Positions 7,683 to 15,689 of a stretch of 39,990 bases of DNA are shown one piece after another (position 1 is the stretch's first letter; the number at the start of each line of letters is the position of its first letter). The notes below the pieces were generated by a model. The model ran no database searches. It was not told where the DNA came from and was given only the letters and a program-made list of their open reading frames with translations. The translations under genes were made by a program, and so were the position numbers. The DNA comes from Marivivens sp. (lineage in GTDB: Bacteria; Pseudomonadota; Alphaproteobacteria; Rhodobacterales; Rhodobacteraceae): positions 1 through 39,990 of the forward strand of contig JAURFB010000018.1 of assembly GCA_030827165.1 (NCBI GenBank). Direction: 5' to 3'.

Positions 7683-8972
7683 ATGGCCCTTGATCAGACA
7701 CCCTCCGCCGAAACGGCCACCGCGCCCAAGAAAGACCTCTACGAAGTGGGCGAGATCCCGCCTCTGGGGCATGTCCCCGACAAGATGTATGCTTGGGCGA
7801 TCCGCCGCGAGCGGCATGGCGAGCCGGAGCAGGCGTTTCAGGTCGAGGTCGTGGATTGCCCCAAGCCTGATAGCCACGAGGTCCTCGTCATGGTCATGGC
7901 GGCAGGCGTGAACTACAACGGCGTCTGGGCTGGCCTTGGCATTCCGATTTCGCCCTTCGACGTCCACGGTGCGCCCTATCACATCGCGGGCTCGGATGCC
8001 TCGGGGATCGTCTGGGCGGTGGGCGACAAGGTCAAACGCTGGAAGGTTGGCGACGAGGTGGTGATCCACTGCAATCAAGACGACGGCGATGACGAGGAAT
8101 GCAACGGCGGCGATCCGATGTTCTCGCCCAGCCAGCGGATCTGGGGTTATGAGACGCCGGACGGCTCTTTCGCTCAATTTACCTGCGTGCAATCCCAGCA
8201 ACTCATGCACCGGCCCAAGCACCTGACCTGGGAAGAAAGTGCCTGCTACACGCTGACGTTGGCGACCGCCTATCGGATGCTGTTCGGCCACAAGCCGCAC
8301 GAGCTGAAACCCGGCATGAACGTGCTGGTTTGGGGCGCCTCGGGGGGGCTTGGGTCTTATGCGATCCAGCTGATCAACACCGCCGGCGCCAATGCGATTG
8401 GCGTGATTTCCGAAGAGGACAAGCGCGAATTTGTCATGTCGCTTGGCGCCAAGGGTGTGATCAATCGCAAGGATTTCAACTGTTGGGGCCAGATGCCCAA
8501 GGTGAACACGCCCGAATACAAGGACTGGTTCAACGAGACCCGCAAATTCGGCAAGGCGATCTGGGAGATCACCGGCAAGGGCAACAACGTTGACATGGTG
8601 TTCGAGCATCCGGGCGAGGCTACGTTCCCGGTTTCCGTCTTTGTTGTGAAGCGCGGCGGGATGGTGGTGATCTGTGCCGGCACCACCGGCTATAACCTGA
8701 CCTTCGACGTGCGCTATTTGTGGATGCACCAAAAGCGCGTGCAAGGCAGCCATTTCGCCAACCTCAAGCAGGCCAGCCAAGCCAACCAGCTGATGATCGA
8801 ACGCCGGCTTGATCCTTGTATGTCTGAAGTTTTCGGCTGGGACGAGATCCCGCTTGCCCACACCAAGATGCGCCGCAACGAACACAAGCCGGGCAATATG
8901 GCGGTTCTCGTCCAGAGCCCGCAAACCGGCCTTCGGACCCTTGAAGACGTGATCGCCGAAAGCAAATCCTGA
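7683..8972 (+). CDS. ccr: Crotonyl-CoA carboxylase/reductase
   Basis: The enzyme reductively carboxylates crotonyl-CoA with NADPH and CO2 to (2S)-ethylmalonyl-CoA, the key step of the ethylmalonyl-CoA pathway. The 429 residues form a medium-chain dehydrogenase/reductase: a GroES-like N-terminal half with GVNYNG (75-80) and YHIAGSDASG, then the nucleotide-binding fold with GASGGLGS (218-225). The conserved FEHPGEATFP and QGSHFANLKQA segments near the active site are present. Overall it closely resembles Rhodobacter Ccr. An in-frame ATG at 7671 is also possible; 7683 is preferred because GGAG sits 6 bases before it and relatives begin MALD. Its product feeds the Ecm branch encoded at 4067-6034. 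A GC hairpin follows. Confidence 0.96.
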   Translation: MALDQTPSAETATAPKKDLYEVGEIPPLGHVPDKMYAWAIRRERHGEPEQAFQVEVVDCPKPDSHEVLVMVMAAGVNYNGVWAGLGIPISPFDVHGAPYHIAGSDASGIVWAVGDKVKRWKVGDEVVIHCNQDDGDDEECNGGDPMFSPSQRIWGYETPDGSFAQFTCVQSQQLMHRPKHLTWEESACYTLTLATAYRMLFGHKPHELKPGMNVLVWGASGGLGSYAIQLINTAGANAIGVISEEDKREFVMSLGAKGVINRKDFNCWGQMPKVNTPEYKDWFNETRKFGKAIWEITGKGNNVDMVFEHPGEATFPVSVFVVKRGGMVVICAGTTGYNLTFDVRYLWMHQKRVQGSHFANLKQASQANQLMIERRLDPCMSEVFGWDEIPLAHTKMRRNEHKPGNMAVLVQSPQTGLRTLEDVIAESKS

Positions 8973-8996
8973 CATTCTTGCCCGAGTGACGGTCAA

Positions 8997-9030
8997 GGGC
9001 GCGCGCCGGCAACGGCCGCGCCCATTTCCT
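8997..9030 (+). terminator. Probable terminator after ccr
   Basis: A 7-bp GGGCGCG/CGCGCCC stem (8997-9003 with 9017-9023), extended inside by three more pairs across a one-base bulge, is followed by ATTTCCTATT. It lies 24 bases after the ccr stop. The U tract is weak, so termination is likely but not certain. Confidence 0.5.
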
Positions 9031-9109
9031 ATTGCGCTGAGCTTCACCATTTCTGGGGGGGGCAAATAGGCGAGTAAATCGTTAACCGGGCCTGTGCTAC
9101 CATAGGTTG

Positions 9110-9125
9110 TTAACTTCTTATTAAC
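9110..9125 (+). promoter_or_regulatory. CtrA-type binding site before the lux genes
   Basis: TTAA, seven bases, TTAAC is an exact match to the CtrA full-site consensus. It sits 21 bases before the ATG at 9146. A further TTAACC half-site is at 9082-9087. In roseobacters such as Dinoroseobacter shibae, quorum sensing and the CtrA phosphorelay are linked, which makes a functional site plausible. Its closeness to the start codon would suit repression, or a short leader. Confidence 0.6.
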
Positions 9126-9145
9126 CATTCACGGGGAGGGTGATC

Positions 9146-9364
9146 ATGGAGAATACGTGGAACATCGACGTGATCGCCGACCTCAAGACCTTTGCGGATC
9201 AGAACGAATTGCCGCTTCTTTCGCGGCAATTGTCCGAAACTGCCAAGGTTGCCGTGGCCGAGATCACTTCGACTGTGGGAGAAATTCCCGCGCGTCCGCA
9301 AGGGGAGGACGGTTATGTTGGAGTTGGCGGCTGGACAGCTGGAGGCAGCGGTCAGCCTCAGTGA
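9146..9364 (+). CDS. Small protein overlapping the luxR start
   Basis: This 72-residue frame begins at an ATG with a strong GGGGAGGG site 5 bases upstream, better than that of most genes here. The first 45 residues read as an ordinary soluble helical protein (DVIADLKTFADQNELPLLSR). The last 25 residues are Gly-rich and overlap luxR by 50 bases in another frame. I do not recognise a family. It may be a real small regulator, or a leader whose translation opens the luxR ribosome binding site, which lies within it. Its position directly after the CtrA-type box suggests it is the first gene of the quorum-sensing transcript. Confidence 0.6.
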   Translation: MENTWNIDVIADLKTFADQNELPLLSRQLSETAKVAVAEITSTVGEIPARPQGEDGYVGVGGWTAGGSGQPQ

Positions 9365-10082
9365 TCTTCAGGACATTGTCGTCGGATTGCGCGACAGTCT
9401 TGAAATAGATCATATCGTCTATCACTGGGTCAGCGCGGATGGCGAGCAATATGGCTGCGGAACATACGATCCCGTCTGGGTTCAGCGCTATGTCGATCAG
9501 GATTACCTTCGGATAGATCCCGTTATCCTTGCCTGCTTTCAGCGCTATCACCCTGTCGACTGGCGGCGTCTTGACTGGTCGTCGCGCGTGGCCAGGGCCT
9601 TTCGCAAGGACGCGCTCGACCATGGGGTCGGAAATCAAGGCTATTCCGTGCCGATCCACGGGCCAAGCGGCCAGTTTGCGCTTCTCACCCTTTCGCACAC
9701 GGCAAGTGACGAAGACTGGGACGCAGTCGTTGGCGCGCATCAGCGGGAAATCATTCTGATCGCGCATTACCTTAACAGAAAAGCGCTCGAGATCGCCTCG
9801 AACCGCGCTCCGAAGCCCTCAAAGACATTATCGCCCCGCGAAGTCGATGCCTTGACCTATCTCGCCATGGGATACGCTCGGGGGCAGGTTGCCGAGATGC
9901 TGGCGATCTCGGAGCACACGCTCAGGGCCGATATCGAAAGTGCCCGGCTCAAGCTCAACGCCCAAAACACAATCAGCGCCGTCGCGCAGGCCTTGCTTCA
10001 CGGCCATATCGTGATCGGCGGGACAGATCGCGCCGCGCCGGGCGACTGGCCAGGCAAAGAGCGCGCGGCTTTGGCCAGCTAG
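9315..10082 (+). CDS. luxR: LuxR-family autoinducer-binding regulator
   Basis: This is a transcription factor expected to bind an acyl-homoserine lactone made by the neighbouring LuxI and then DNA. Of 255 residues, 15-160 form the autoinducer-binding domain with the usual conserved positions: W55, Y59, D68-P69, W83 and G109. Residues 170-230 form the LuxR-type helix-turn-helix, starting LSPRE. The recognition region (GYARGQVAEMLAISEHTLRA) departs from the common consensus, with a Gly-Tyr-Ala in place of the usual Gly-Lys/Met-Ser. The ATG at 9315 follows GGAGGA by 6 bases; a longer in-frame start gives an Arg/Pro-rich N-terminus unlike the family. It is followed 75 bases later by luxI in the same orientation. 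Confidence 0.93.
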   Translation: MLELAAGQLEAAVSLSDLQDIVVGLRDSLEIDHIVYHWVSADGEQYGCGTYDPVWVQRYVDQDYLRIDPVILACFQRYHPVDWRRLDWSSRVARAFRKDALDHGVGNQGYSVPIHGPSGQFALLTLSHTASDEDWDAVVGAHQREIILIAHYLNRKALEIASNRAPKPSKTLSPREVDALTYLAMGYARGQVAEMLAISEHTLRADIESARLKLNAQNTISAVAQALLHGHIVIGGTDRAAPGDWPGKERAALAS

Positions 10083-10157
10083 CGGCAACGTTCGGGCAAG
10101 ACAGAGACCTTTAGGCTTGATCTGCAAACCTTGGCCCCTTGCATCCAGGGGGGCTCC

Positions 10158-10787
10158 ATGCTGCGCTATCTTCAAGGCTTCGAACTGGGCCGATATCCCG
10201 CGCTTCAATCCTCGATGTTCCTCGATCGGGCCGCACAATTTCGGGATCGACTGGGCTGGGAGGTGAGTGTCGACAGCAACGGCTGGGAACGGGATCAGTA
10301 TGACGATCTCGATCCGCTCTATGTCGTCTGGCAGCTCCCGGACGGGACGCACGGCGGCTCGATGCGGTTTCTGCCGACCACGGGTCGCACGATGACCAAC
10401 GAACATTTCCTCGGCCTTCTCGGCGGCGAGCAGCTTCATGATACGATGACTTGGGAATGCACGCGCTTCTGCCTCAGCCCGCAAGCGAGCGGGCAGGTGG
10501 CGGCGGCCTTGATGCTGGGCGGGGGCGAGGTGATGCGGCACTTTGCGATCCGGCATTTTCTGGGTGTCTTTGACGCGCGAATGGTGCGGATCTATCGCCA
10601 GATCGGGGCGTCGCCCAAACTTCTCGGAACGGACAAATCCGGCCCTTCCCCGATCAGCGCTGGCCTGTGGACCTATGATCCGCTCGATCGGTTGCGCATC
10701 CTGCACCGGGTCGGGATTTCTTCGGCGATTTCGGAACGGTGGGTTGACCGCTCGCTTGGCACACTGCTTCTCCGGCTTTCCGCCTGA
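10158..10787 (+). CDS. luxI: Acyl-homoserine lactone synthase
   Basis: The enzyme makes an N-acyl-homoserine lactone from S-adenosylmethionine and an acyl carrier, the signal of LuxR quorum sensing. All hallmark residues are present in 209 residues: R24, F28 and W34, then E44-x-D46-x-x-D49, R70, E100 and R103. The acyl chain length cannot be read from sequence. The ATG at 10158 follows a run of G (AGGGGGG); a start 27 bases upstream is less likely. No convincing lux box was found between luxR and luxI. A helicase gene follows after 42 bases. Confidence 0.95.
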   Translation: MLRYLQGFELGRYPALQSSMFLDRAAQFRDRLGWEVSVDSNGWERDQYDDLDPLYVVWQLPDGTHGGSMRFLPTTGRTMTNEHFLGLLGGEQLHDTMTWECTRFCLSPQASGQVAAALMLGGGEVMRHFAIRHFLGVFDARMVRIYRQIGASPKLLGTDKSGPSPISAGLWTYDPLDRLRILHRVGISSAISERWVDRSLGTLLLRLSA

Positions 10788-10829
10788 TCGCCTCTGGCTC
10801 TGCCCCACGTTGCTGGGTAGGGTCGCGCC

Positions 10830-12359
10830 ATGACCGCGCTTGCCCCGACCTTTTCTGCCGATCAGGCCGCCGCCTGGGATGAGATCGCCGAGGCGCTGCG
10901 CGGGGCGGGGATCAACCTTGACGACAGTCTTCTGATGCCGCCCGAGGCGGGTGATACCCGCGTTCTGGCGGTGATCGGCAAGGCGGGCTCGGGCAAGACG
11001 ATGCTCTTGTCGGAACTCACCAAGGCGCTGTCCGAGGCGGGCGTCGATCTGGTCTCGGGCGATTGGGAGGGCAAGCGGCGGAAAGACAGGCGCACGCTGG
11101 CGGTCCTTGCGCCCACCAACAAGGCGGCAAGCGTCTTGCGCAATCTCGGCGTGCCGGCGACGACGATCCACCGCATCCTCTATACCCCCGTCTATGATCC
11201 CGAATACGAGAGGATCGCCGAATGGCTCGCGGGGCAAGGCGAGAGGCCGCAGATCGAGGGGCTGACCGAGCTGGCGCTCGATCGCGCCTTTGGCTCCTAC
11301 CAGATCAACAAATCGGTCCCGGCGGCGCTTGCGGCGGCGGGGCTGCGCGGCTCGGATTTCATCATCGGCTGGAAACGGCGCGAGGATCCGCTCGACATCG
11401 GGTTTGTCGACGAAAGCTCGATGCTTGACGAACGTCAGTTTGAAGATTTGCAGGAGATCTTTCCGACCCTCGTCCTTTTCGGCGATCCCGCGCAGCTGCC
11501 GCCGGTCCAGAGCACAGGGGGCATGGTTTTCGACAGCTTGCCAGACGCGCGCAAGCTGGTCTTGCACCGCATCCACCGGCAAGAGGCCGACAACCCGATC
11601 CTCGATCTTGCGCACGCGCTGGCCGATCCGTCGCTGGATTTCCAAGGGTTCGAAGACATGATCAGCGAGGCTGCCCGCCGCGACGAGCGCGTGGTCTGGG
11701 CCGAGCGGGTCGGATCCGACCTGATGGCCCGATCGCCGGTTCTGGTCTGGCGCAACGCGACGCGCATCCGCTTGATCCATGCGTTCCGCGCGGCTTATGG
11801 CGTGCCCGCGGGAGAGCTGATCGTAGGCGAGCCACTGATCTGCGACGGGATCGAACTGCCGCTCAAGCACCGCAAGAAGCGCCTCGATCTCGAGGCGCGG
11901 GGGCTGATCAAGGGCGCGCAGGTGATCTATCTCGGGCCGGGCCGCCGCCCCGGCTTTTCGCGGCTGCACATCATCGGCGCGGAAGACCCGCAGGCCAACG
12001 CCGCCAGCATCATCAAGATCGAGATGGAGGGCGATGACGAGCCGTTCATCCCCTTCGCCGCGCGGATGGGCGCGACCTTTCTGCACGGCGCGGCGGTGAC
12101 GATCCACAAGGCGCAGGGCTCGCAGTGGGATACGGTTCAGGTCTTTGGTCCTGATATCTATGCCGCTGCGCGGATGGGTCGCGTCGAGGCGGGCCAGCCA
12201 CTTTGGAAACGGCTTGCCTATGTGGCGATCACGCGGGCAGAAACGCAGATCAGATGGGTCGTGCGCAACCGTCTTGGCAAACCGAGCGGGCCACTGAGGG
12301 TCGATGACCTGCCCGCCGCGCCGGCGAGCTTTGCGCTGGAACGAGAGGACACGGAATGA
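10830..12359 (+). CDS. SF1 (RecD/UvrD-like) ATP-dependent helicase
   Basis: This 509-residue superfamily 1 helicase presumably acts in DNA repair or recombination. The motifs appear in order: Walker A GKAGSGKT (50-57), motif Ia TNKAA (96-100), Walker B VDESSML (193-199), motif III GDPAQLPPV (218-226), motif V TIHKAQGSQWD and motif VI AYVAITRAE near the C-terminus. The arrangement is close to RecD2 and phage Dda enzymes but lacks the long RecD2 N-terminal domains. It shares the strand with luxI and overlaps the next gene by ATGA, so it is probably cotranscribed with the short-chain dehydrogenase. Nothing in the sequence links it functionally to quorum sensing. Confidence 0.88.
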   Translation: MTALAPTFSADQAAAWDEIAEALRGAGINLDDSLLMPPEAGDTRVLAVIGKAGSGKTMLLSELTKALSEAGVDLVSGDWEGKRRKDRRTLAVLAPTNKAASVLRNLGVPATTIHRILYTPVYDPEYERIAEWLAGQGERPQIEGLTELALDRAFGSYQINKSVPAALAAAGLRGSDFIIGWKRREDPLDIGFVDESSMLDERQFEDLQEIFPTLVLFGDPAQLPPVQSTGGMVFDSLPDARKLVLHRIHRQEADNPILDLAHALADPSLDFQGFEDMISEAARRDERVVWAERVGSDLMARSPVLVWRNATRIRLIHAFRAAYGVPAGELIVGEPLICDGIELPLKHRKKRLDLEARGLIKGAQVIYLGPGRRPGFSRLHIIGAEDPQANAASIIKIEMEGDDEPFIPFAARMGATFLHGAAVTIHKAQGSQWDTVQVFGPDIYAAARMGRVEAGQPLWKRLAYVAITRAETQIRWVVRNRLGKPSGPLRVDDLPAAPASFALEREDTE

Positions 12360-13084
12360 AGACGATCATTGTCACGGGCGCGAGCGCGGGGATCGGGCGG
12401 GCGGTGGCCGAGCGGTTTCTCGTGGATGGCTGGCAGGTGGGGCTGATCGCCCGCCGCGCCGAGATGCTTGAAACGGTGGCCGCAAGGCGTGGCAATGCCG
12501 TGATCCTGCCGTGCGATGTGGCCGATGCCGATCAGGTCGCGCGGGCCTTTGCCGATTTCACAGCCAAGGCGGGCCGGCTCGATGTGCTTTTCAACAACGC
12601 CGGTATATTCACGCCCGCCGCGCCCATCGACGAGGTGCCGGTCGAAGACTGGCTGCGCGCCGTGTCGGTCAATCTGACGGGGATGTTCCTTTGCGCCCGC
12701 GCCGCCTTTGGCCTGATGCGGCGGCAAACGCCGCAGGGCGGGCGGATCATCAACAACGGCTCGATCTCGGCCCATGCGCCGCGCGAGGGGGCGGTGACCT
12801 ATACGACGACCAAGCACGGCGTCACGGGCCTGACCCGCCAGCTTGCTCTTGACGGACGCCCTTTCGAAATAGCCTGCGGCCAGATCGACATCGGCAATGC
12901 CATGACCGATCTTCTGGAAGGTATCGTCGATCGGGCGCGCGCCGAAGGCAAACCCGTGCCGCCGCATATCGACGTGGGGCTGGTGGCCGAGGCCGTCGCG
13001 CAGATGGCGGCGCTGCCGCTTTCGGCCAACACGCTTTTCCAGACGCTTATGGCGACGCAGATGCCCTTTGTGGGACGCGGCTAG
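12356..13084 (+). CDS. Short-chain dehydrogenase/reductase
   Basis: This is a classical SDR of 242 residues with unknown substrate. The NAD(P)-binding motif TGASAGIG is at 7-14, the NNAG motif at 80-83, and the catalytic set is S136, Y149 and K153 (YTTTK). The start overlaps the helicase stop by four bases (ATGA), indicating translational coupling. The tail shares the palindrome CTAG (13081-13084) with the stop codon of the convergent TIGR02186 gene. The N-terminal basic residues after the first strand (ARR, 32-34) hint at NADPH preference. Confidence 0.92.
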   Translation: MKTIIVTGASAGIGRAVAERFLVDGWQVGLIARRAEMLETVAARRGNAVILPCDVADADQVARAFADFTAKAGRLDVLFNNAGIFTPAAPIDEVPVEDWLRAVSVNLTGMFLCARAAFGLMRRQTPQGGRIINNGSISAHAPREGAVTYTTTKHGVTGLTRQLALDGRPFEIACGQIDIGNAMTDLLEGIVDRARAEGKPVPPHIDVGLVAEAVAQMAALPLSANTLFQTLMATQMPFVGRG

Positions 13085-13836
13085 CGGCGGAGCGCGGCGA
13101 AGGCGGCCGAAGCGCCCCAGCCGGCGGCGACGGCGATCGCCAGCGACATGAGGCCATAGAGAACCGCATTGTCCTGCGCCATGCGATAGAGCCAGCGTTC
13201 GATGCCCACCTTTTCGACCGGGATGACCGTATCGTATTCATCGATGACCACGCCGCCGCGGGTCAGGAAGATGCGCGCCTCATAGTTACCCTCGGTGATG
13301 TTCGACGGCAGGTTGATGGCCGTTCGAAACAGCGTGTCTTCCTCAAGATCGACGGTGCCGACAAAGGTCGAATAGAGACGGGCATCGCTGCGGATGCGGA
13401 TCAGCGCCTCGGTGAAGGCCTCTGAATCCTCGACCGTGGCTCCTACCGAGCGGATCGCATGAGGGATCGTGATGGAATAACGCAGGTCTTCTACGCCTTT
13501 CAGGACGGATTCAAACGGACCGGATGTCGACACGGAGTAATAGCTCGGCGCAGAATCGACCTCGACCGCATCGGCGTTGATCCAGATGCCGTAGCGGCGT
13601 TCCTTGCGGCGGACAGTGATCGGCGCTTTGGGCCCCGAGACCGTGATGATCACGCCAAGATCACCCTCGGCGGTTTCGGTGCCGTCACGTTTGACCGCGC
13701 CGAAAATGAGGATGCGCGATCCCTCGAAGGTCGCGGTGATAGCGACCTCGTCCTGGCTGAGGCCAAGGACGATTTCCTCGGCGCGGGCCGGCATTGTCAG
13801 GCAGAGTAGCGCGAGGGCGATATAGACAAAGCGCAT
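13081..13836 (-). CDS. TIGR02186-family membrane-anchored protein
   Basis: This is a 251-residue protein of unknown function, matching by overall pattern the TIGR02186 family that travels with TSUP transporters in alphaproteobacteria. An N-terminal signal peptide (1 to about 19, ending ARA before EE) and a C-terminal transmembrane helix (about 222-247) flank a beta-rich periplasmic domain. The start at 13836 fits the signal peptide and overlaps the stop of the upstream transporter gene by one base, so the two are translationally coupled. A role in sensing or handing over the transporter's substrate is inference from this pairing. Confidence 0.8.
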   Translation of the reverse strand: MRFVYIALALLCLTMPARAEEIVLGLSQDEVAITATFEGSRILIFGAVKRDGTETAEGDLGVIITVSGPKAPITVRRKERRYGIWINADAVEVDSAPSYYSVSTSGPFESVLKGVEDLRYSITIPHAIRSVGATVEDSEAFTEALIRIRSDARLYSTFVGTVDLEEDTLFRTAINLPSNITEGNYEARIFLTRGGVVIDEYDTVIPVEKVGIERWLYRMAQDNAVLYGLMSLAIAVAAGWGASAAFAALRR

Positions 13837-14753
13837 CAGTGGCCCCCCGCCGTGCCGAGAACGAAAAGCTCTCTCGGGGTGAGAAGGAGATCGAAGCTCA
13901 GCTTGACGCACACGCCAAGCACCATCACCGCAAGAAGGATGCGGAGCTGTTCGGCCTTGAGCTTGACGCCGATCCGCGTGCCGATCTGCGCGCCGATCAC
14001 GCCCCCGATCAGAAGAAGCAGGGCGAGGGCGATGTCGACCGTGTGGTTGGTGGTGGCATGGAGCATCGTCGTGAAGGCGGTCACGAAAATGATCTGGAAG
14101 AGCGAGGTGCCGACCACGACCTTGGTTGGCATCCCCAAGAGATAGATCATCGCGGGGACCATGATGAACCCGCCGCCGACGCCCATGATGGCCGCCAGAA
14201 CACCGACAACCATCCCCACCAGCAGGGGCGGGATGACCGAGATATAAAGGCCCGAGACCCGGAATTTCATCTTGAAGGGCAGATTGTGCACCCAGTTGTG
14301 CTTGCGCCGTTTGGGTGCGGCCCTGCCTTTGCCGGTGCGTCGAAGGGTATTGATGCTCTCGACGAACATCAGGCTGCCGATGGCGCCCAGAAAGACAACG
14401 TAGAAGATCTTGACCAGAAGATCGACCTGACCCATCGACTTGAGATAATTGAAGACGAAGATGCCGAGGCCCGAACCGACGAGGCCGCCCGCCTGCAAGA
14501 CAAGGCCCATCTTGATGTCGACCGTCTTGCGCCGAAGATGTGCCAGAACGCCGGAAAAGGACGAGGCGACGATCTGGTTTGCTTCGGTCGCCACGGCCAC
14601 CGCCGGCGGGATACCGATGAAGAACAGAAGCGGTGTCATCAGGAAACCGCCACCCACGCCAAACATCCCCGAAAGAATCCCGACGATCCCGCCGAGTCCG
14701 AGGAGCAGAAAGGCATTCACCGATACCTCGGCGATGGGGAGATAGATCAACAT
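13836..14753 (-). CDS. TauE/SafE-family (TSUP) permease
   Basis: This 305-residue polytopic inner-membrane protein of the sulfite-exporter TauE/SafE family exports or imports small sulfur or organic anions. About eight hydrophobic helices are visible in two similar halves. Each half contains a Gly-rich segment of the family, GGIVGILSGMFGVGGGFLMTP near the N-terminus and GVLAAIMGVGGGFIMVP in the second half. A basic cytoplasmic loop with RRTGKGRAAPKRRK separates the halves. It is the first gene of a two-gene unit with the TIGR02186 protein. The substrate cannot be told from sequence; sulfite or sulfoacetate-like compounds are usual guesses. Confidence 0.9.
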   Translation of the reverse strand: MLIYLPIAEVSVNAFLLLGLGGIVGILSGMFGVGGGFLMTPLLFFIGIPPAVAVATEANQIVASSFSGVLAHLRRKTVDIKMGLVLQAGGLVGSGLGIFVFNYLKSMGQVDLLVKIFYVVFLGAIGSLMFVESINTLRRTGKGRAAPKRRKHNWVHNLPFKMKFRVSGLYISVIPPLLVGMVVGVLAAIMGVGGGFIMVPAMIYLLGMPTKVVVGTSLFQIIFVTAFTTMLHATTNHTVDIALALLLLIGGVIGAQIGTRIGVKLKAEQLRILLAVMVLGVCVKLSFDLLLTPRELFVLGTAGGH

Positions 14754-14810
14754 ATTCTGATCCGAGCGCGAATGGTGTTGACCAAAGAACGCCTTTCCAT
14801 TGGACCTGTC

Positions 14811-14827
14811 AAACCCCCCGGTGGGGG
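14811..14827 (-). terminator. Possible terminator of the nucleoside operon
   Basis: On the minus strand CCCCC, a 4-base loop and GGGGG form a short hairpin followed by TTT, 62 bases after the purine nucleoside phosphorylase stop. The stem is strong but the U tract is short. Confidence 0.35.
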
Positions 14828-14888
14828 CCAGCTTCTTTTTGACGCGGATTGAGTCGAAAAGACCCAGAAAGACACGCCGATTTGACCG

Positions 14889-15689
14889 TCAGAGACCCTT
14901 GAGAAACTGCCTCAGAATCTTTTCGAGCTTGGCCGCGCCCAGCGGGGCCATCGCCTTGGTGTGATCGTGGCTGATGGATTCCGCGCTCATCCCTGCGGCC
15001 ATATTGGTGATGACCGAGGCGGCGGCCACACGCAGGCCGAGGAAGCGGGCGAGGATCACCTCGGGCACGGTCGACATCCCTACCGCATCGGCGCACATGC
15101 CGCGGATGGCGCGGATTTCGGCGGGTGTCTCGAAGGAGGGGCCGGAATACCAGGCATAGATGCCTTCCGCCATCTCGACCCCCGCAGCCTTTGCGGCGAC
15201 GGCGAGGCTGGCGCGCAGCGCGGGGTCATAGGCCGCGGTCATCGGCACGAAGCGCGCGTCCGTAGGCTCGCCGATCAGCGGATTGAGGCCCGAGAAGTTG
15301 ATGTGATCGTTCAGTGCCATGACCGATCCGGTCGGCATGTCGGGGCGCATCGAGCCTGCGGCGTTGGTGGCGAACATGATTTCGGCGCCGAGGTGCTTGA
15401 GGACTTCCAGCGGCAGGCGCATGGCGTCGGGCTTGCCTTGCTCGTAGTAGTGCGCCCGCCCGCCGAAGACTGCCACGCGCACCCCTTCGAGCGAGCCGAT
15501 CACCAGCTGGGGCACATGGCCCGAGACCCCGGCGTGAGGAAAGCCGGGAAGCTCGGAATAGGGAATGGCGATTCCGTCGACCGCTCCGGCGAGGTGGCCG
15601 AGGCCCGAGCCGAGGATCAGGCCCACCCTCACAGGGGCCGCGCCTGTCCGTTCGCGGATCAGATCGGCGAGATCACCGCTCTTTGACAT
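14889..15689 (-). CDS. Purine nucleoside phosphorylase, trimeric type
   Basis: The enzyme cleaves inosine, guanosine or xanthosine with phosphate. The 266-residue chain belongs to the PNP/MTAP trimeric family, unrelated in detail to DeoD. Visible motifs are the phosphate loop GSG (27-29), HAGVSGHVPQ, GRAHYYEQG (77-85), TNAAGS, and the nucleoside site including YSGPSFETPAE, VGMSTVPE and VITNMAAG. It is the last gene of the transporter operon and overlaps the upstream permease gene by 17 bases. A GGGGAG site precedes the ATG. The context says imported nucleosides are cleaved at once. Whether it prefers xanthosine (XapA) or inosine/guanosine is not decided. Confidence 0.93.
   Translation of the reverse strand: MSKSGDLADLIRERTGAAPVRVGLILGSGLGHLAGAVDGIAIPYSELPGFPHAGVSGHVPQLVIGSLEGVRVAVFGGRAHYYEQGKPDAMRLPLEVLKHLGAEIMFATNAAGSMRPDMPTGSVMALNDHINFSGLNPLIGEPTDARFVPMTAAYDPALRASLAVAAKAAGVEMAEGIYAWYSGPSFETPAEIRAIRGMCADAVGMSTVPEVILARFLGLRVAAASVITNMAAGMSAESISHDHTKAMAPLGAAKLEKILRQFLKGL

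Noticed and set aside
10083-10157. Possible lux box between luxR and luxI
   Set aside because: The best dyad is imperfect with few matching bases, well below what the known consensus would need.
9828-12107. A 759-codon open frame antisense to luxR, luxI and the helicase
   Set aside because: It mirrors the high-GC codons of real genes on the other strand, is rich in Arg, Pro and Asp/His, and shows no domain. The sense genes carry full catalytic motifs.
13794-14852. Plus-strand frame antisense to the TSUP permease
   Set aside because: His/Asp/Arg-rich shadow translation of a hydrophobic protein's complement; no start signal or domain.
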